Notes under the pieces: model-generated
What the model was told of the DNA's origin: nothing
What the model saw: only the letters and a program-made list of their open reading frames with translations
Databases searched by the model: none
Translations under genes and position numbers: made by a program
Part shown: positions 25,170 through 37,920 of the stretch, piece by piece
How the letters are laid out: every line of letters begins with the position of its first letter
Numbering within the stretch: the first letter of the stretch is position 1
From: Sanderia malayensis
Lineage: Eukaryota > Cnidaria > Scyphozoa > Semaeostomeae > Pelagiidae
Length of the DNA stretch: 64,000 bases
Assembly (NCBI GenBank): GCA_013076295.1
Contig: RQOL01000692.1
Span: forward strand, 1 to 64,000
Reading direction: 5' to 3'

Positions 25170-26880
25170 GTGGTATAAGCACACTGAAACTTGCGTTATG
25201 TGTATGCAATGAAGTTGCGAATGTAGAATATTGTGCCGGTTATGTTGCATACACTGCAGATAGATATGTTCTGGCAGGGCAGTCGTGGAATTCTAACGTC
25301 AGTTCCTTTGTTGTAGCCCGCTTGCGTTGGACGAGCTATTTTAAGCTCGACCTTATTAAAATAATTATTGTAATTGCAATATTTTCCATGACAGATCTCT
25401 TTCTAAGTAACTTGCATTCAAATTATTAAATTGGAAAATTGATCAATTGTTTTGGTTATAAATTTGATCTATGCAAAAGCATAGCACACAGTTGTGGCTT
25501 TGTTGAGACAAATGCTGCACTGCACTGTGATATGCTATATGCGCTTTCTCTTGTAAGAAAATGCTTTAACAGAAAGCATTTTCGAAGAGGTGCAAGGATC
25601 AGTAGCTACAAGAGTTTTGAACCTAAGAAAGTTGGACATTTATATACTGAATAGATATTGCCGTGCTAGCATGAAGTATTTCATGTTATGACCATGTTGT
25701 ATTTATTAATAGTTGATCTTAAAAGCTTTATTAGTACATGGTATTGTGTTTTTAGCAATGCGCATGCCCAGTAGCACCCATTATTGCTAAAAACAACTTA
25801 AGAATTTATGCTTGTGCATGAAATAATTTCACGTGAGCAATTTATAATTGGAGAAGTTTGTGATAAGCATATGACACGTGTGTCTACTGCACTGGACTAT
25901 TCAGATGGCCAACACATCCGTGATAACAAACTTATCTGTGTGTACCGAACTAAACATTTTCTTGCTCCCCTAAATTGCTTCATAATTCGTCCTCGAATAT
26001 AACTTAGACTTAATAGCCGAATGGAACGAAAAGTGGTGCGATTTTGTTACACTTCATCTTCCACCTATTGGAACATATCGTAAAGCTGCTTTCAGGATGA
26101 AAATCGTTGGGACCAATCAACGAAGATTTCATCTGAAATTTTTATCATACTCTTCACCCATGTGGGTAAAGCTAAAGAACATTCTATTCTGTGATAGCTG
26201 CTGTACTCGTAAAGACATCTGCTGTTATCAGTTGTTTAGACAATCAACCCTGAATGCAAGTGCTGTTTTAACATATTGGTTTCATTCTATTGAAATCGCA
26301 CATCCTTTAAACAATGTTGTACACGCTATAATTCCATTATATATTACAGAATATGAAAGAAAATTCTCATTTTCGGTGAAGCTCAAACAACAAGAAACGG
26401 AATGCTTCTTCTATTCTCAATGAATTTTTTCTTTCAAGCAGTCGTCTTGTCGCAGATGTAACTTTGCAATGAACTAAACCGCTTTTTAATGAATAATTTT
26501 GAAATGTTTTGTCAGCATTGAAATTGAGTCTGTAATCATGATTCGTTGAGCTCTTTTCAAATTTTCATATTTTATTCTCCTCTATCAAACTGGCTCAGCA
26601 CGCGTGCAAAGATAAATCCTTGTCCGCCAGTAACAATTCACCGATCCAACCTACTTCTTCAATTAATCCTTCGAAATATGACCATTTGACATTATCGCTT
26701 CCTAAACATGGCGAGTTTCCTTTTTTGCCAAACCAACCCATTTTCCCCCAAGCCAAACATTTCCCCTTTTCGGGATTTCATTCGCAAATTCTGTCATATT
26801 GTTTGTCTCTGTGCAGTTCAGAAAAATTATTTGCAATGGTGATTAGCACCACCTCAGAAAGCGCTGGATGTTTTAAGAGC
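25170..26880. other. Non-coding stretch
   Basis: Small open frames only, none with a recognisable domain or a convincing exon chain. Confidence 0.4.
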
Positions 26881-27258
26881 CGATGGGCGTTTAGTCGAAA
26901 AATTGAGGTATCAGAGGTAGCCATTTTTGTACAGGAGGCTTCAAACAAGTATTTAATTTAGTACTGTTGTGTGCTTTAAATGTGGTTCATTCGTGTTTCT
27001 CAGACATTCAAGAGAGTCAAACCCAACATACGCTTCATGTTTGTTTACCCTTTCTACAGCAAAATTTGTAATTTAATAAATAAAAGCAAAAATGTAGCCA
27101 AGACATTACTTTATCAATGGCAAACAAATTCAGTTAAATGTCAATGTTTATAACGGCAAAAAATTAATCAAAAAAGCTTAAAAAGATGTGCTTAAGATCG
27201 TTTAAAGAGTATTCTTGCTTTTCTGGTTGACTTCGTTCAAAACACACACCCGTTCTGC

Positions 27259-30200
27259 TCATGTTCCACGGCTACCTTTCTTGCTCGCACCATTATTGTT
27301 ACTGCTGCTTTCAAATTTCATCAACTTCACCCGCAATTCAAACAACTTCTCTTGCTCGTCATAGCTCTGCGATGCTCTGTAAAATAACCGAACACTTTAA
27401 AATTAGCTGCAAAATGAAATTGCGGAATTTCGATGCAAATAACCTTATATTTTTCCATGCTGTGTTTAAATTTGTACGCTTTATTCTGGATAATGTTGTC
27501 ACGTGGTTGGACCTATTCCCCCTCTGAGTTAAACAAAAGTCAATTTTACAATTCTCGGGAAGGGTTGTAATTACACACGCCCTGGCGGGTCAGATCCCTA
27601 CCCTACAGCAGTCCAAACTGAGACTATTAACGGTTAAATGAATCCAGCCAGATATCGCATCGCAACTTCCAAGAAACATGATTCTATATAGCGCTGCAAG
27701 TAAAGAGAGGCATATTGAATAGGCTGAAACGAATTGTACTAAATGTGCTCACCTTTGATACCATGTCCTCTTGTTTAAGTAGTCCGTGTATGTCTTGAAG
27801 GTCATGTGCCTTCTCATCAAGTTTATGGGGACTACTCCACGAATGCTGTTAATGAAGTCGAGTTGTTGTTTCTGAACTGTCATGGTTGCCATTTCACGAA
27901 TCTTTTCAATGTCACCGACTGCCAGACCAATCTGATATGAAATGAAATAGGTAGTAAATCAAATTCAAGTTCAAGTAAAGTGCAAAGGACAAAGGTTAAA
28001 TGACAAAGGACGACGGTAGTCACCACGAGGAGTAGTAATAGTGAACATTTGAACTTCTATACGTGGTAGACAGGAGAAATCAGATACAGACGAAGTTGTG
28101 GACCACGAAAAGGGGAATAGAAATCTGTTCGAATATACCGATAAATGTCTACTAGTGAATGTCTACTGATGTCTACTGATGAATGACTGCTGATGATTGT
28201 CTACTGATGAATGTCTATTGGTGAATTTCTACTGGTGAATGTCTACTGATGTTTACCGTTGTCTACCATTGTATGTTTACTGGTGACTGCCTACCGATGA
28301 CTGTCAATGTCTACCAGTGAATGTCTACTGATGTCTACTGGCGAATGTCTACTGATGAATGTCTACTGATGAATGTCTACTGGTGAATTTCTACTGGTGA
28401 ATGTCTACTGGTGACTGTCTACCGATGGCTACCAATGAATGTCTAACGGTGAATGTCTACGATGAACGCCTACGATGAATGTCTCCTGATAAATGTTTAC
28501 TAAGGAAGTAAAGTGGAACAAATAACTCACCAAAAGGTTTGAGAAGGCCAAGGTGATGAAAACCAAGAACGCAATGAACACGATGTAGGACATAGTGGGA
28601 AAAGCAATAAGTGGGAATTTCTTCGCATCTCTCTTTCCCAGATTACCGGTGAGAATATTATCGTAGTCGAATTCTCCAGTCATCATGACAAATGTCTTCA
28701 CAGCACTGACACCGATATTACTGAAACTGGTCTGTCGTTTTAACAGCATGTAGAATGTCAGCAGGAAGCCCATAAATATGGTAGAGAAGACGACACAGAC
28801 TTTCAATATTGAAAAGCTGACTTGAAGGAACATGACAATGTAGATCCTGAACATTGGAACACGTTGCAGAAAGAACATCACGTTTACCCAGGAGAGAAAT
28901 ATGCACATGATGCCGACTTCGTAGAGTGAATTGGTCACGCCCTTGCCTCGCAAGAACGGTAGTATGTAGTATATGCTGCCACTGTAGAGCACCAGCTCCA
29001 GGTAGTTGATCAGACTTTTGAAGTATGCCGTACGCCTTACAAGTACCTGTACGAATTCTTTAATGAGGTGAATGATGCTGATTACAAGGACGATTGAACC
29101 GAGGGCTTTGCCGAAATGTTGCTCTGATGGTCGATCGCTTTCTAATGTGTCCAAACCCATTTTCCATTCCGTGTCTGATTGGTTCTCGTTCAACATTTTG
29201 ATTCGTATTTGCACGTAACTGTAGAAATAAATCAGTAAATAAAGAAATAAACCGTGTATCAATCATTTCTGCGACTATTTGTGAATCTTCGCCAGTATTA
29301 TTACTAGTACTTTTACTATTTCCAGTAAGAGGAGGTTTTCTGTCTTAACTTGCATTTTTCGTATCTTCGCTGGTATTTTTACTAGTACTTTTCCTATTTC
29401 CAGTAAGATGAATTGCAGTATCGTAGCTTGTATTTTCACTAGTGATTTTACAAATCATACTTACGACTCATTTTCCAACAGCACAGCGACGTTCAGTGAT
29501 GCCACAAATACGATATACATAAAAAAACTGACATAGTAGAGATATCTCGCAAATCGTTTCCACTTTAGCGTGAACAGACTGTTGATAATGGGATGTGATA
29601 TCAGCTTTTGTCTTTGGAATTTGCCCATCACACTGGGTGCAAATGGAACCTTGATGTTGCCTTTACAGGATTCATTTACTGTATCCTTAAACGCGGTCTC
29701 TTCCTCTGGGTAGTCTTCGAGAAATTCATAGTTGTACGTAACAGAAAATTTCGGATTATCGATCGGGTGATCCGTGAATGAACAGGATCGATCCAAGACA
29801 ATCTCAGCGACATCCGGATATTTTTCGATTAACTTGTTCATGTAATAGCATTTGTTGCCACCCTTGATCGCCAGAGCTTCTTGCCATCTGAAAGATACAA
29901 CACGATACAATTCACTCTACGATTGCATCATACTAGTCATAACAGCCCCACCTCTCACAAGGCCAAGGTATATGTTCTGTGCTCTTCGTTTACTTCTCAT
30001 CTAATACATGTATCATTATCCTTTTCAGAATACGATCATTTCCAACCGCCGTATTCATGGATACAGGTATCTCCAAAAGATAGAGACAACAATTCTCAAT
30101 TAACGGCAACAGTGGCTGAGATGTAGAAAGGTCCTCAAACTATAATCAAAAGAAGTAATAGTGACAAAAATCTGTATGATAACGACATTGGATCATTTGC

Positions 30201-33200
30201 CAGTACTTGCTATATGGAACTGGTTTTCCGTTGTAAAGGGCCTTTCACTGTAAAGATTCTCTGCTAATTAATGGACGAGTTTCCAGGCTATGGTTACTGG
30301 TATAGTGGATTGGCATGGTGAACTTAATAGGCAATAACATCTGTTGACAATATCGAGTTGTTACGTTCGAACTAAGCGAGCTAAATAACTCAACTGACCT
30401 GTCATGTCTAACGATGGCCTCACAAACATGCTCATATTGCAGCTCAAGAGCAATGTCAAAGAAATTCTCGCCATGCAGATTCGTGCAAACGAGGTTAACA
30501 CCAGCGTCCATGAGGCAGGCCACGGCAAGATGGCAGCCGGCATCGGCGGCGACCATTAGCGGCGTGTTGCTACCATCATCTTCGCAGTTGATATCAATGT
30601 CTTCACACCCAAGCAGTCCATTGAGAATTTCCATGTTCTCCTGGGCGGCAGCATAATGCAAAGGAGTGAGGTATGATCGGTCTATGCAGTTGACATTGGC
30701 ACGGTTCTTGACAAGCACCTTGCACGCTTCTCTGTAAGGGAAAATGAAGGGTTGAAGGAACTGTACATGAAGGAGGAGGTGAACTCAAAGGATGAAAAGC
30801 AATGGAAGGTAGAGAAATGATGAAAGGAAAATGAAAGGAAATGCCGAAAGGGGAGAGAACAAATAACAGTGAGAGGAATACAATAAATGAAAAGGGTCCA
30901 TGACAGAAGAAAGGAAATAATTGGAAGAATGAAGAAATTAAGAAAACATTCAATAGATGGGGAAATAATAGAAATACTTACAATTCTCCGCTAATGACAG
31001 CAACGTGCAAAGGCGTTTGTTGATCTGCGTTGTAAAAATTCAAACACTGTTTATCTCTGGACAACAAAGCAACACAGGAGACGTGGCCATTTTGTGCAGC
31101 AAGATGGAGAGGAGTTTGGCCTGCAATGTCCTGGTCACGCCATTGCATCGTCTTCGAAACAAGTAGCTCCAGAATCTGGTAACAAATCAATGCTGTTATG
31201 TAAAAACGGAAGGGACATCAGATACAAGTTGGTAAGAGATGTTGGGTACGTCGTCTGCGCTCTAAATTTCAAGACTCTGATGTAAAACAAATGTCTTGCC
31301 TGGACCTAAGGTAAGTTTTTCATGTATTATATACAGTGGACTCTCGCTATATCGAACTCGCAGGGGAAATGAAAATTTGTTCGACATGGCGGGACTTCGA
31401 CTAAATTCACCCAACTAGAGAACGGGAGGGGGGTGGGAATTTGTTCGAGATGTCGAGTTGTTCGATATAACCGAGTTCGAGATTCGACTGGAATTTATGG
31501 ATTGTAATAAGAAGTTGACTCCTTGCAAGTGAATTGATATTTAGTCCGAGGCTGAGGGAGCAAGCAAACAAGCTTGCTACCACAGCCCGGGACTTTCTGG
31601 CACCCCGGACTTTCTGGCATCTTATTCAGCTGGTGTAGGCCTGTGGCTTTCACCCTCAGGGTGATATTCTTGCTCAAATATCCTGGACACTGGTTTAATG
31701 ACCTCGGACGGACGGACAGCTGGCGGACGGCTTAAAGTTCGCGGGTCCGATCATTCTTGGGTTCGAACTCATAAAGGGTTGCCTTCAAAGATAGGACTCC
31801 CAGTGCCTTAACTATTATAGGCTACACCAATGCATTTTAACGATTTACGCGAACTGTGGAGGAGAAATGAATGTTGGAGAAATGGTGTTTGGTATAATTT
31901 ACTTACTTTGAGGTGGCCGTACTTTGCAGCATAATGCATGGCAGCCTGGTTCTGTTCGTCTCGTGAATGTATCAGTTTGTGGTTTGATTCCAACAGCATG
32001 GAAGTAATAGGAAAGTTTCCGTTCGCACACGCAAGATGAAGAACGTTTTGCATGTCGACATTCTTAATCAACGTCACAGCCTCTCGTTCAACGAGCAATT
32101 TAGCAGCCTCGTCTTGGTTGTTTTCCACTGCCAAATGGAGCGCTGTGCAACCCTTGTTGTCACGCATGTTAATATTTGCGCCATGTTTTAATAAGAGCAC
32201 CATGGCATCTGTTTCGCCTCTGCGGGTTGCTCTGAAAAATAATTTGCGATTTGTTGTTACACTGAAAACTTGCACGTTTTTGCATCAGTTGTTATCAGTA
32301 GCCTCGTATTCAGTAGCCTCGTATTATGAAAAAAGTTGGACTTGCAACGAGGACAAGCGTGTCATAGTGTTAGGGTTTGTTTCAGCAGGTAAATAACATG
32401 ATGCAATTGGCTAGTTGGCTTTTGTGATTGCATTATACACAATTCATAACAGCCCAGCTTCTCAGCTTGCCAGCTATGCTTCAAGTGTGTTCTTCCTTTC
32501 ATCAGGTGGTAACGTAAACAGTTTTCTGCATGCAGAACTTACTTATGAAGAGCTGTCTGTCCTTTCACGTTTTTAGCATCCACTGCACAGCCTTCCGCGT
32601 TCAGAAGCAAATCCATAACATCAGTATTGCCAAATGTTGCTGCAAAATGAGCGGCTGTTGCCAGTTGTTCAGTCACTACAGATACATCAGCGCCTGATTT
32701 GATTAGAAACTTGACCACACTTTCATGGCCCATCACAGAGGCTATGTGCAAAGCGGTCTTTGTGTCTCCCCTTGGCTTGTCAATATAACTCTTCAATAGT
32801 TTTTCAGTATCAGTTGCTTCTACAAAAAAATTTCCAACAAATGATTCTGTTTATGTCCATATGTGCCAGCACCGGATTTGGAGAATGGGACAATCAACAT
32901 TTTTAGTAATGGTAGGGGGTAGATGTCCTTCATAAGACAACTTGCGTTCAACCCAGTTCAATATGTACTGCTACAGTTGAACCTCAATAAGTTGTCTACC
33001 GCTTAAGTGGAACTCCCTGGATCTTAATCATGTTTGTATTTCCCTTGGTTCTGTATGCTTTATGTGTGAACTTCGTTAAGTCGCTTTGACTTTTCGACAA
33101 ATTTTTCTTGCTCTTAGGAGTTCGACTTATGGAGGTCTAAGTGTATTCCCCAAATATACACTGATTTATGTGCTATTTGCCTGAATTTTGACCCCTTCGA

Positions 33201-34379
33201 GCGATGACCCCATAATGGTCAGTCTATAAAATGCAAGTTTTCTTCTGCCCTCTTAGCAGCTTACCATCTTTCTTTTTGATGCTCTTCAGCATTGCTTCAA
33301 CAAAGACCTCAAGCACTTCTGTGTTATTTTCCTCTGCAGCCAGATGCAATGGTGTCTCACCATTGGCATTTGTGACGTCTAAAGAGGCTCCTCTGTCCAG
33401 AAGAACTTTGCAGGTCTCTGTCTCGCAACCCCTGGCGGCATGATGGAGAGGGGTGTACTGTTTCTCATCTAACACGTCGATTTCTACCCTCCCCGTGTCC
33501 AATATTCCCACGACAAGGGATAAGAGACCTCTACTGGCTGCTAAATGCAATGCACTTGAGCCATTGATGTCTCTAAGGCTTGCATCTGCACCACTTCTCA
33601 ACAAGATATTTGCAGCATCCACATTGTGGTACCTTACGGAATTAAACAAATTAATTAATACTGAAGAACGCCCTGATTTTTTTAGGGGCAGCCTGAAAAT
33701 TGGCATGGGGGGCCTGGGGAAAGGGGCTTTATTTCTCACATCCCTGCCCCTTTCATGACAACAACAGCTCATGTGTAGGGCCTTTATAGTTGCATAGTAG
33801 CAAGTTAACTTACTTGTACTATAGCTGCTAGTAAGTTGAAACCAAGAAGTAGCAAATCATTTGAAACAAAACAAAGATTCTGTTGTTAACTTCCCACCTG
33901 ACAGCATAATGCAAAGCGGTGCTCTGATCAACTGGAGTTTTCAAGTTAACATGGGCACCATTATCCAGTAATTGTGTAGCTATTTCTGTTGAGAAGAACT
34001 TTGCAGAGAGGTGCAGTGCAGTCAGGCCATTACAGTCGAAAGCATTTACGATTTCCTCGCTATCAGCATCATCCTCTTCGATGATTTTCGTCAACTCTTC
34101 CACTTTACCTTTACGCACAGCATCGTGAAGTGGGGGGCTGCGCAATATTGACTTTTTTCTTACCCCTGTACTAGTCTGACTGGTTGCAGTTACATCACTT
34201 ATATTTCGCTTTTTCCACGAGCTACGCGGCTCAATACCGCTGTGAAAACCAGGCCCATTTTTTGGGTCTGATATTTGCTTGTACTTTGCAGAGCGCTTTT
34301 TGTGCCCACGCTCAGTTCCTGGTGGTCTGTCTTCCTCGTCTTTTGGATAATTTGCTGTTGAGAAAAGTTCAAGCTCCAT
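27259..34379 (-). CDS. TRPA-like cation channel, copy A, 10 exons, intact
   Basis: Exons: 33898-34379, 33265-33632, 32543-32819, 31907-32231, 30982-31175, 30399-30731, 29465-29887, 28531-29218, 27753-27931, 27259-27376. Every junction is in phase; 1128 aa, close to animal TRPA1 (about 1100-1200). Residues 1-90 are basic and Ser-rich. From about 95 to 660 there are many ankyrin repeats (for example GLTALHLSAKFF, GETPLHLAAEENN, GQTPLHLAAQNGH). S1 lies at the end of exon 7, the remaining helices in exon 8, with a pore region MMTGEFDYDN (about residue 975). Exon 9 begins IGLAVGDIEKIREMA, the TRPA-type post-S6 segment. It is expected to be a plasma-membrane, non-selective cation channel for chemical or thermal sensing; that role comes from the family. 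TRPA1 versus a TRPA-basal class cannot be settled by eye. Confidence 0.88.
28150..28500. repeat. Intronic minisatellite in copy A (tgtctactgatgaa family)
   Basis: Degenerate 12-15 bp repeats of gaatgtctactgatg and variants fill the intron between exons 8 and 9 and touch the donor side of exon 8. The same repeat is in copy B. Confidence 0.85.
31334..31490. mobile_element. MITE in an intron of TRPA-like copy A
   Basis: Begins cagtggactctcgctatatc and ends gagattcgactg, with internal inverted ttcga motifs. A 5' TA flank is present; the 3' TA is changed to GA. The matching element is at 39918-40074 in copy B. Confidence 0.65.
32974..33143. mobile_element. MITE in an intron of TRPA-like copy A (second family)
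   Basis: Starts cagttgaacctcaataag after TA and ends in a diverged inverted copy. It matches 42238-42400 in copy B, which keeps a better right end (ggttcagctg then TA). Confidence 0.55.
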
Positions 34380-34619
34380 CCTAAATTTTCTTGCAGTTTC
34401 AGACGCGTGAAAATAACTTCAGTTGTGTTAGGCGCCCACAAGAGGGAGGAAGAACTTGCAATTGCAAGAGAAAACATAAGAAAACAAAACAAACCCGTTT
34501 ACATAAACAACACACCTGATTTGACAAAAGGCAAAGCCCCAATGACGCAAATGTGTTTATTGTATTTTCATTATTAGGCAAAACAAATTGTGCTGTTCAA
34601 AATCTTTTCTTGTATTGCA

Positions 34620-35110
34620 AGAAAAGATTGGATTGGATGTTTGACATGTCACATGTCATTCTGGTATGCGGACGTGTTTTTTTGAGCTCGCAATCGGACG
34701 ACCAAACACGATTAAATAAGGAATAATGTTGTTATTACCTATTATTATTATTAATATTGATTTTCTTTAATTTTAATTCATTTTTCATTGATTATTCTTT
34801 TTTTTTATTTTATCTTTTTTGTTATTATCGACTGATTTTCTTCTTAAAATATCTTTCTTATACATTTGAAACATATTCGTGTATATTTCACTTTTATCTA
34901 TTTTTAACACGTCACTGAGGTCATATGGCTTCGATAGCTCTCTTCAGAGCTCTTTCCATATGTCCTTCAGCAATAACTTTGTAAATTGATGTAATACATA
35001 TATTCTTCTCTGTTCGATTAAAAGCTACTTAAATACTCATCATATCGTTTTTTAGCATCATTGTAATTAAATATTGTTATTGTTGAAAAATACATGAAAT
35101 TGAAATTGCA
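34620..35110. mobile_element. Insertion present only upstream of TRPA-like copy A
   Basis: Copy B reads straight from tcttgtattgcaag to caggtgggatgg, whereas copy A has about 490 extra AT-rich bases between them. ATTGCA flanks both sides (34614-34619 and 35105-35110), as a 6-bp target duplication would. No ends or coding region are recognised. Confidence 0.5.
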
Positions 35111-36309
35111 GGTGGGATGGTTGCTGGTAGGTCGGTTGATGGTGAAGGTTTCCCATGTCACGACACGAAACCATTTTCCCCCGCCCCCGGCGTTTAATCG
35201 GAAAATTTAGGTAACAAAGAGATGGTAGTGGGTGGTATCTTCTTTATGACCTCATGTTATAAAAAGTATTGCTTGATTTACATCAAGGTTTGCCTTCCTC
35301 ATCTTTAGAGACAAGAAATCGTGCAAATCATTTTACTTTTGTTAGTACTATTGTGTGCTTTAAATGTGGTTCGTTCGTGTTTCCCAGACATTCAAGATTG
35401 TCAAACTCAACATACGCTTCATGTGTTTTTTTACTCTTTCTACAGTAAAATTTCTAATTTCTAATTTAATAAATAAAAACAAAAATGTAGCCAAGATATT
35501 ACTTTATCAATGGCAAAAAAATTCAGTTAAATATCAATGTTTATAACGGCAAAAAGTTAATGAAAAAAGCTTAAAAAGATGTGCTTAAGATCGCTTAAAG
35601 AGTATTCTTGCTTTTCTGGTTAGGACCTCAGCTTATCACGAGTGCAGGCTTCTTCCACCCGTTCTGCTCATGCTCCACGGCCAACTTTGTTGCTTCCACC
35701 ATTATTGTTACTGCTGCTTTCAAATTTCATCAACTTCACCCGCAACTCAAACAACTTCTCTTGCTCGTCATCGCTTTGCAATGCTCTGTAAAACAACCGA
35801 ACACTTTACAATTAGCTGCAAAATTAAATGTCGATCCAATTAACCTTGCACCTTTCCATGCTGTGTTCAAATTTGTACGCTTTATTCTGGATAATGTTGT
35901 CACCTATTCCCTCTCTGAGATCAGCAAAAGTAAATTTTACGATGCGCTCACCTTTGATACCATGTCTTCTTGTTTAAGTACTCCGTGTATGTCTTAAGGG
36001 TCATGTGCCTTCTCATCAGGTTTATGGGGACCACTCCACGAATACTGTTGATAAAGTCGAGTTGTTGTTTTTGAACTGTCATGGTTGCCATTTCACGAAT
36101 CTTTTCAATGTCACCGACTGCCAGACCAATCTGATAAGGAATGAAATAGGTAGTAAATCAAATCCAAGTTCAAGTAAAGTTCAAAGGACAAAGGTTAAAT
36201 GACAAAGGACGACGGTAGTCACCATGAGGAGTAGTAATAGTAAACATTCTGTAGTAGCAGTCACAATAGTGAACAACAATAGTGACCACGAAAAAGGAAA
36301 TAGAAATCT

Positions 36310-36820
36310 GTTGGAATATACGGATGAATGTCTACAGGTGAATGTCTACTGATTAATGCCTACTGATGAATGTCTACTAGTTAATTTCTACTGGTGAATG
36401 TCTACTGACGAAGGTCTACTAATGTCTACTGATGTCTACCGTTAAATTTCTACTGGTGAATGTCTACTGGCGACTGTCTACCGATGGCTACCAATGAATG
36501 TCTAACGGTGAATGTCTACGATGGATGCCTACGATGAATGTCTACTGATTAATGTCTACTGGTGAATTTCTACTGGCAAATATCTACTGATAAAGATCTA
36601 TTGATGTCTACCGTTGAATGTCTACCGTTGAATGTCTAACGGTGAATGTCTACGATGGATGCCTACGATGAATGTCTACTGATTAATGTCTACTGGTGAA
36701 TTTCTACTGGCAAATGTCTACTGATAAAGATCTACTGATGTCTACCGTTGAATTTCTACTGGTAAATGCCTACTGGCGACTGTCTACCGATGGCTACCAA
36801 TGAATGTCTACTAAGGAAGT
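36310..36820. repeat. Intronic minisatellite in copy B (tgtctactgatgaa family)
   Basis: Same repeat family and intron as 28150-28500, expanded here and with an internal duplication of about 120 bp (for example gaatgtctaacggtgaatg recurring). Confidence 0.85.
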
Positions 36821-37614
36821 AAAGTGGAACAAATAACTCACCAAAAGGTTTGAGAAGGCCAAGGTGATGAAAACCAAGAACGCAATGAACACGATATAGG
36901 ACAAGGTGGGAAATCCAACAAGTGGAAATTTCTTCGCATCTCTCTTTCCCAGATTACCGGTGAGAATGTCATCGTAGTCGAATTCTCCAGTCATCATGAC
37001 AATTGTTTTGGCAGCACTGACACCTATGTTACTGAAACTGGTCTGTCGTATGAACAGCATGTAGAATGTCAGCAGGAAGCCCATAAATATGGTAGAGAAG
37101 ACAACACACACTTTCAGTATTGACAAGCTGACTTGAAGGAGCATGACAATGTAGATCCTGAACATTGGAACACGTTGCAGAAAGAACATCACATTTACCC
37201 AGGAGAGAAATATACACATGATACCGATTTCGTAAAGTGGCTTGGTCACACCCTTGCCTCGCAAGAACGGTAGTATGTAGTATATGCTGCCACTGTAGAG
37301 CAACAGCTCCAGGTAGTTGACAAGATTTTTGAAGTACGCCGTACGCCTTACAAGTACCTGTACGAATTCTTTTATGAGGTGAATGATGCAAATTACAAGG
37401 ACGATTGAACCGAGGGCTTTGCCGAATTTTCGCTCTGATGGCCGACGGCGTTGTAGTGTGCCCAAACCCTTTTTCCATTCAGTGTTTGATTGGTTCTTGT
37501 TCAACATTTTGATTCGAATTTGGACGTAACTGTAGAAATAAATCAGTAAATAAAGAAAAAACCGTGTGAGAATCATAGCTGTACAACAAGCATCATGTCT
37601 GCTGCTATTTGTGT

Positions 37615-37920
37615 ATCTTCGTCAGTATTATTACTAGTACTTTTACTAATTCCAGTAAGAGGAGGTTTTCTGTCTTAACTTGCAATTTTCGTATCTTCGC
37701 TAGTATTATTACTAGTACTTTTACTAATTCCAGTAAGAGGAGGTTTTCTGTCTTAACTTGCACTTTTCGTATCTTCGTTAGTATTATTACTAGTACTTTT
37801 ACTATTTCCAGTAGGAGGGGGTTTTCTGTTTTAACGTGCACTTTTCGTATCTTCGCTAGTATTATTACTAGTACTTTTCCTATTTCCAGTAAGATGAATT
37901 GTAGTATCGTAGCTTGTATT
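37615..37920. repeat. About 80-bp tandem repeats in the exon 7/8 intron of copy B
   Basis: The block gtattattactagtactttta followed by ccagtaagaggaggttttct recurs about four times, the last copy diverged. Copy A has only about two units at 29295-29415. The open frames seen here are repeat artefacts. Confidence 0.8.

Noticed and set aside
26620..26961. Plus-strand frame of 113 aa rich in Pro and Ser
   Set aside because: No family resemblance, and it runs across the start of the duplicated unit; it looks like a chance frame.
30414..30656. Plus-strand frame opposite channel exon 6 (also 32052-32396, 33453-33758, 34184-34384 and copy B equivalents)
   Set aside because: Antisense shadows of the ankyrin exons, which carry the splice sites and family motifs.
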